Source: an uncultured Coriobacteriaceae bacterium (GTDB taxonomy: Bacteria > Actinomycetota > Coriobacteriia > Coriobacteriales > Atopobiaceae). From it: DNA of 5,689 nucleotides. The translations under genes and the position numbers were made by a program. The stretch lies in the NCBI GenBank assembly GCA_947367165.1, contig CANBCO010000032.1, positions 1 through 5,689 of the forward strand, given 5' to 3'. Within the stretch, counting starts at the first letter, position 1; every line of letters begins with the position of its first letter. This document shows, piece by piece, positions 5,398 through 5,689 of the stretch. The notes beneath the pieces were generated by a model, which saw only the letters and a program-made list of their open reading frames with translations, was not told where the DNA came from and did no database searches.

Positions 5398-5689
5398 CTA
5401 CCCAAGGAGCGCGGCGCCTAACGCACCACAGTATTGAGAAGCTACATCAGTTTTGATTTCTTGGTCAAGAACTCTACATAACGCAGCGTGAACACTTGCA
5501 TTTTGAGAGACACCTCCAGTGAAGAGAAAGGGCGCGTGCCCTTTTTGCCGAGAAACCAAAGCGGCAGTCTTTTGAGCAACGCTTTCTGCAAGTCCTCCTA
5601 CAATGTCTGGTATGGCTGCATCTTGTGCAACAAGTGAAACCACTTCGCTTTCTGCAAACACCGTGCACATCGAAGAGATGGTATGTGGG
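5398..5689 (-). CDS. Acyl-CoA dehydratase activase (BcrA/BadF/HgdC type), C-terminal fragment at window edge
   Basis: These ATPases of the ASKHA fold carry a [4Fe-4S] cluster at their dimer interface. They drive one electron into 2-hydroxyacyl-CoA dehydratases or benzoyl-CoA-type reductases, using ATP. The last 96 residues are visible. The frame continues past the window end, beginning PHTISSMCTVFAESEV, so the ATG at 5670 is an internal methionine. The fragment carries ISSMCTVFAESEVVSL, whose Cys (eighth visible residue) matches the second cluster ligand of HgdC. It also carries the nucleotide-binding FTGGVSQNASVHAAL (56-70) and the terminal GALGAALLG. The first cluster Cys and the N-terminal phosphate-binding motif should lie outside the window. 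Whether this is a separate activase of about 260 residues or the end of a larger activase-dehydratase fusion cannot be told. The family implies a strictly anaerobic lifestyle. It is the upstream member of a same-strand run with the S10 peptidase and xpt. Confidence 0.9.
   Translation of the reverse strand, partial: PHTISSMCTVFAESEVVSLVAQDAAIPDIVGGLAESVAQKTAALVSRQKGHAPFLFTGGVSQNASVHAALCRVLDQEIKTDVASQYCGALGAALLG

Noticed and set aside
5668..5670. ATG as the start of the activase gene
   Set aside because: The upstream codons PHTISS belong to the conserved segment before CTVFAESEV, and a whole activase needs roughly 160 more residues.

Overview
The window reads as a compact piece of chromosome from an anaerobic bacterium with moderate GC. 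It has six protein-coding genes, two of them cut by the window ends, and almost no intergenic space. The likely source is a Coriobacteriia-type actinobacterium (Atopobium/Olsenella-like). That rests on the gene combination (queuosine genes, a firmicute-like xanthine phosphoribosyltransferase, an S10 serine carboxypeptidase, and an oxygen-sensitive acyl-CoA dehydratase activase) and general protein flavour, not on a marker gene. Treat the taxonomy as a guess.

Left part (1-3207): queA (5'-truncated, + strand) and tgt (+ strand) are the two tRNA-level enzymes of queuosine synthesis. Tgt swaps guanine 34 of GUN-anticodon tRNAs for preQ1, and QueA then adds the epoxycyclopentane-bearing moiety from S-adenosylmethionine. 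They are separated by a gene of opposite orientation (1042-2001). It encodes a 319-residue, cysteine-free coiled-coil protein with one C-terminal membrane anchor and no recognisable family. That gene converges on queA across 21 bp and diverges from tgt across 66 bp, which must hold both promoters.

Right part (3204-5689, all - strand, read right to left): the 3' end of a BcrA/BadF/HgdC-type acyl-CoA dehydratase activase, then a complete S10 serine carboxypeptidase without a visible signal peptide, then xpt. The gaps are 55 and 72 bp. Xpt salvages xanthine (and less well guanine) to the nucleotide. The xpt and tgt stop codons overlap tail to tail within four bases. A perfect 7-4-7 inverted repeat lies between the activase and the peptidase ribosome binding site.

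No RNA genes, mobile elements, CRISPR arrays or clear intrinsic terminators are visible. I do not see a convincing new biological system. The most interesting items are the tail-anchored coiled-coil gene wedged between the queuosine genes, the apparently cytosolic S10 peptidase, and the inverted repeats in the two short regulatory gaps.
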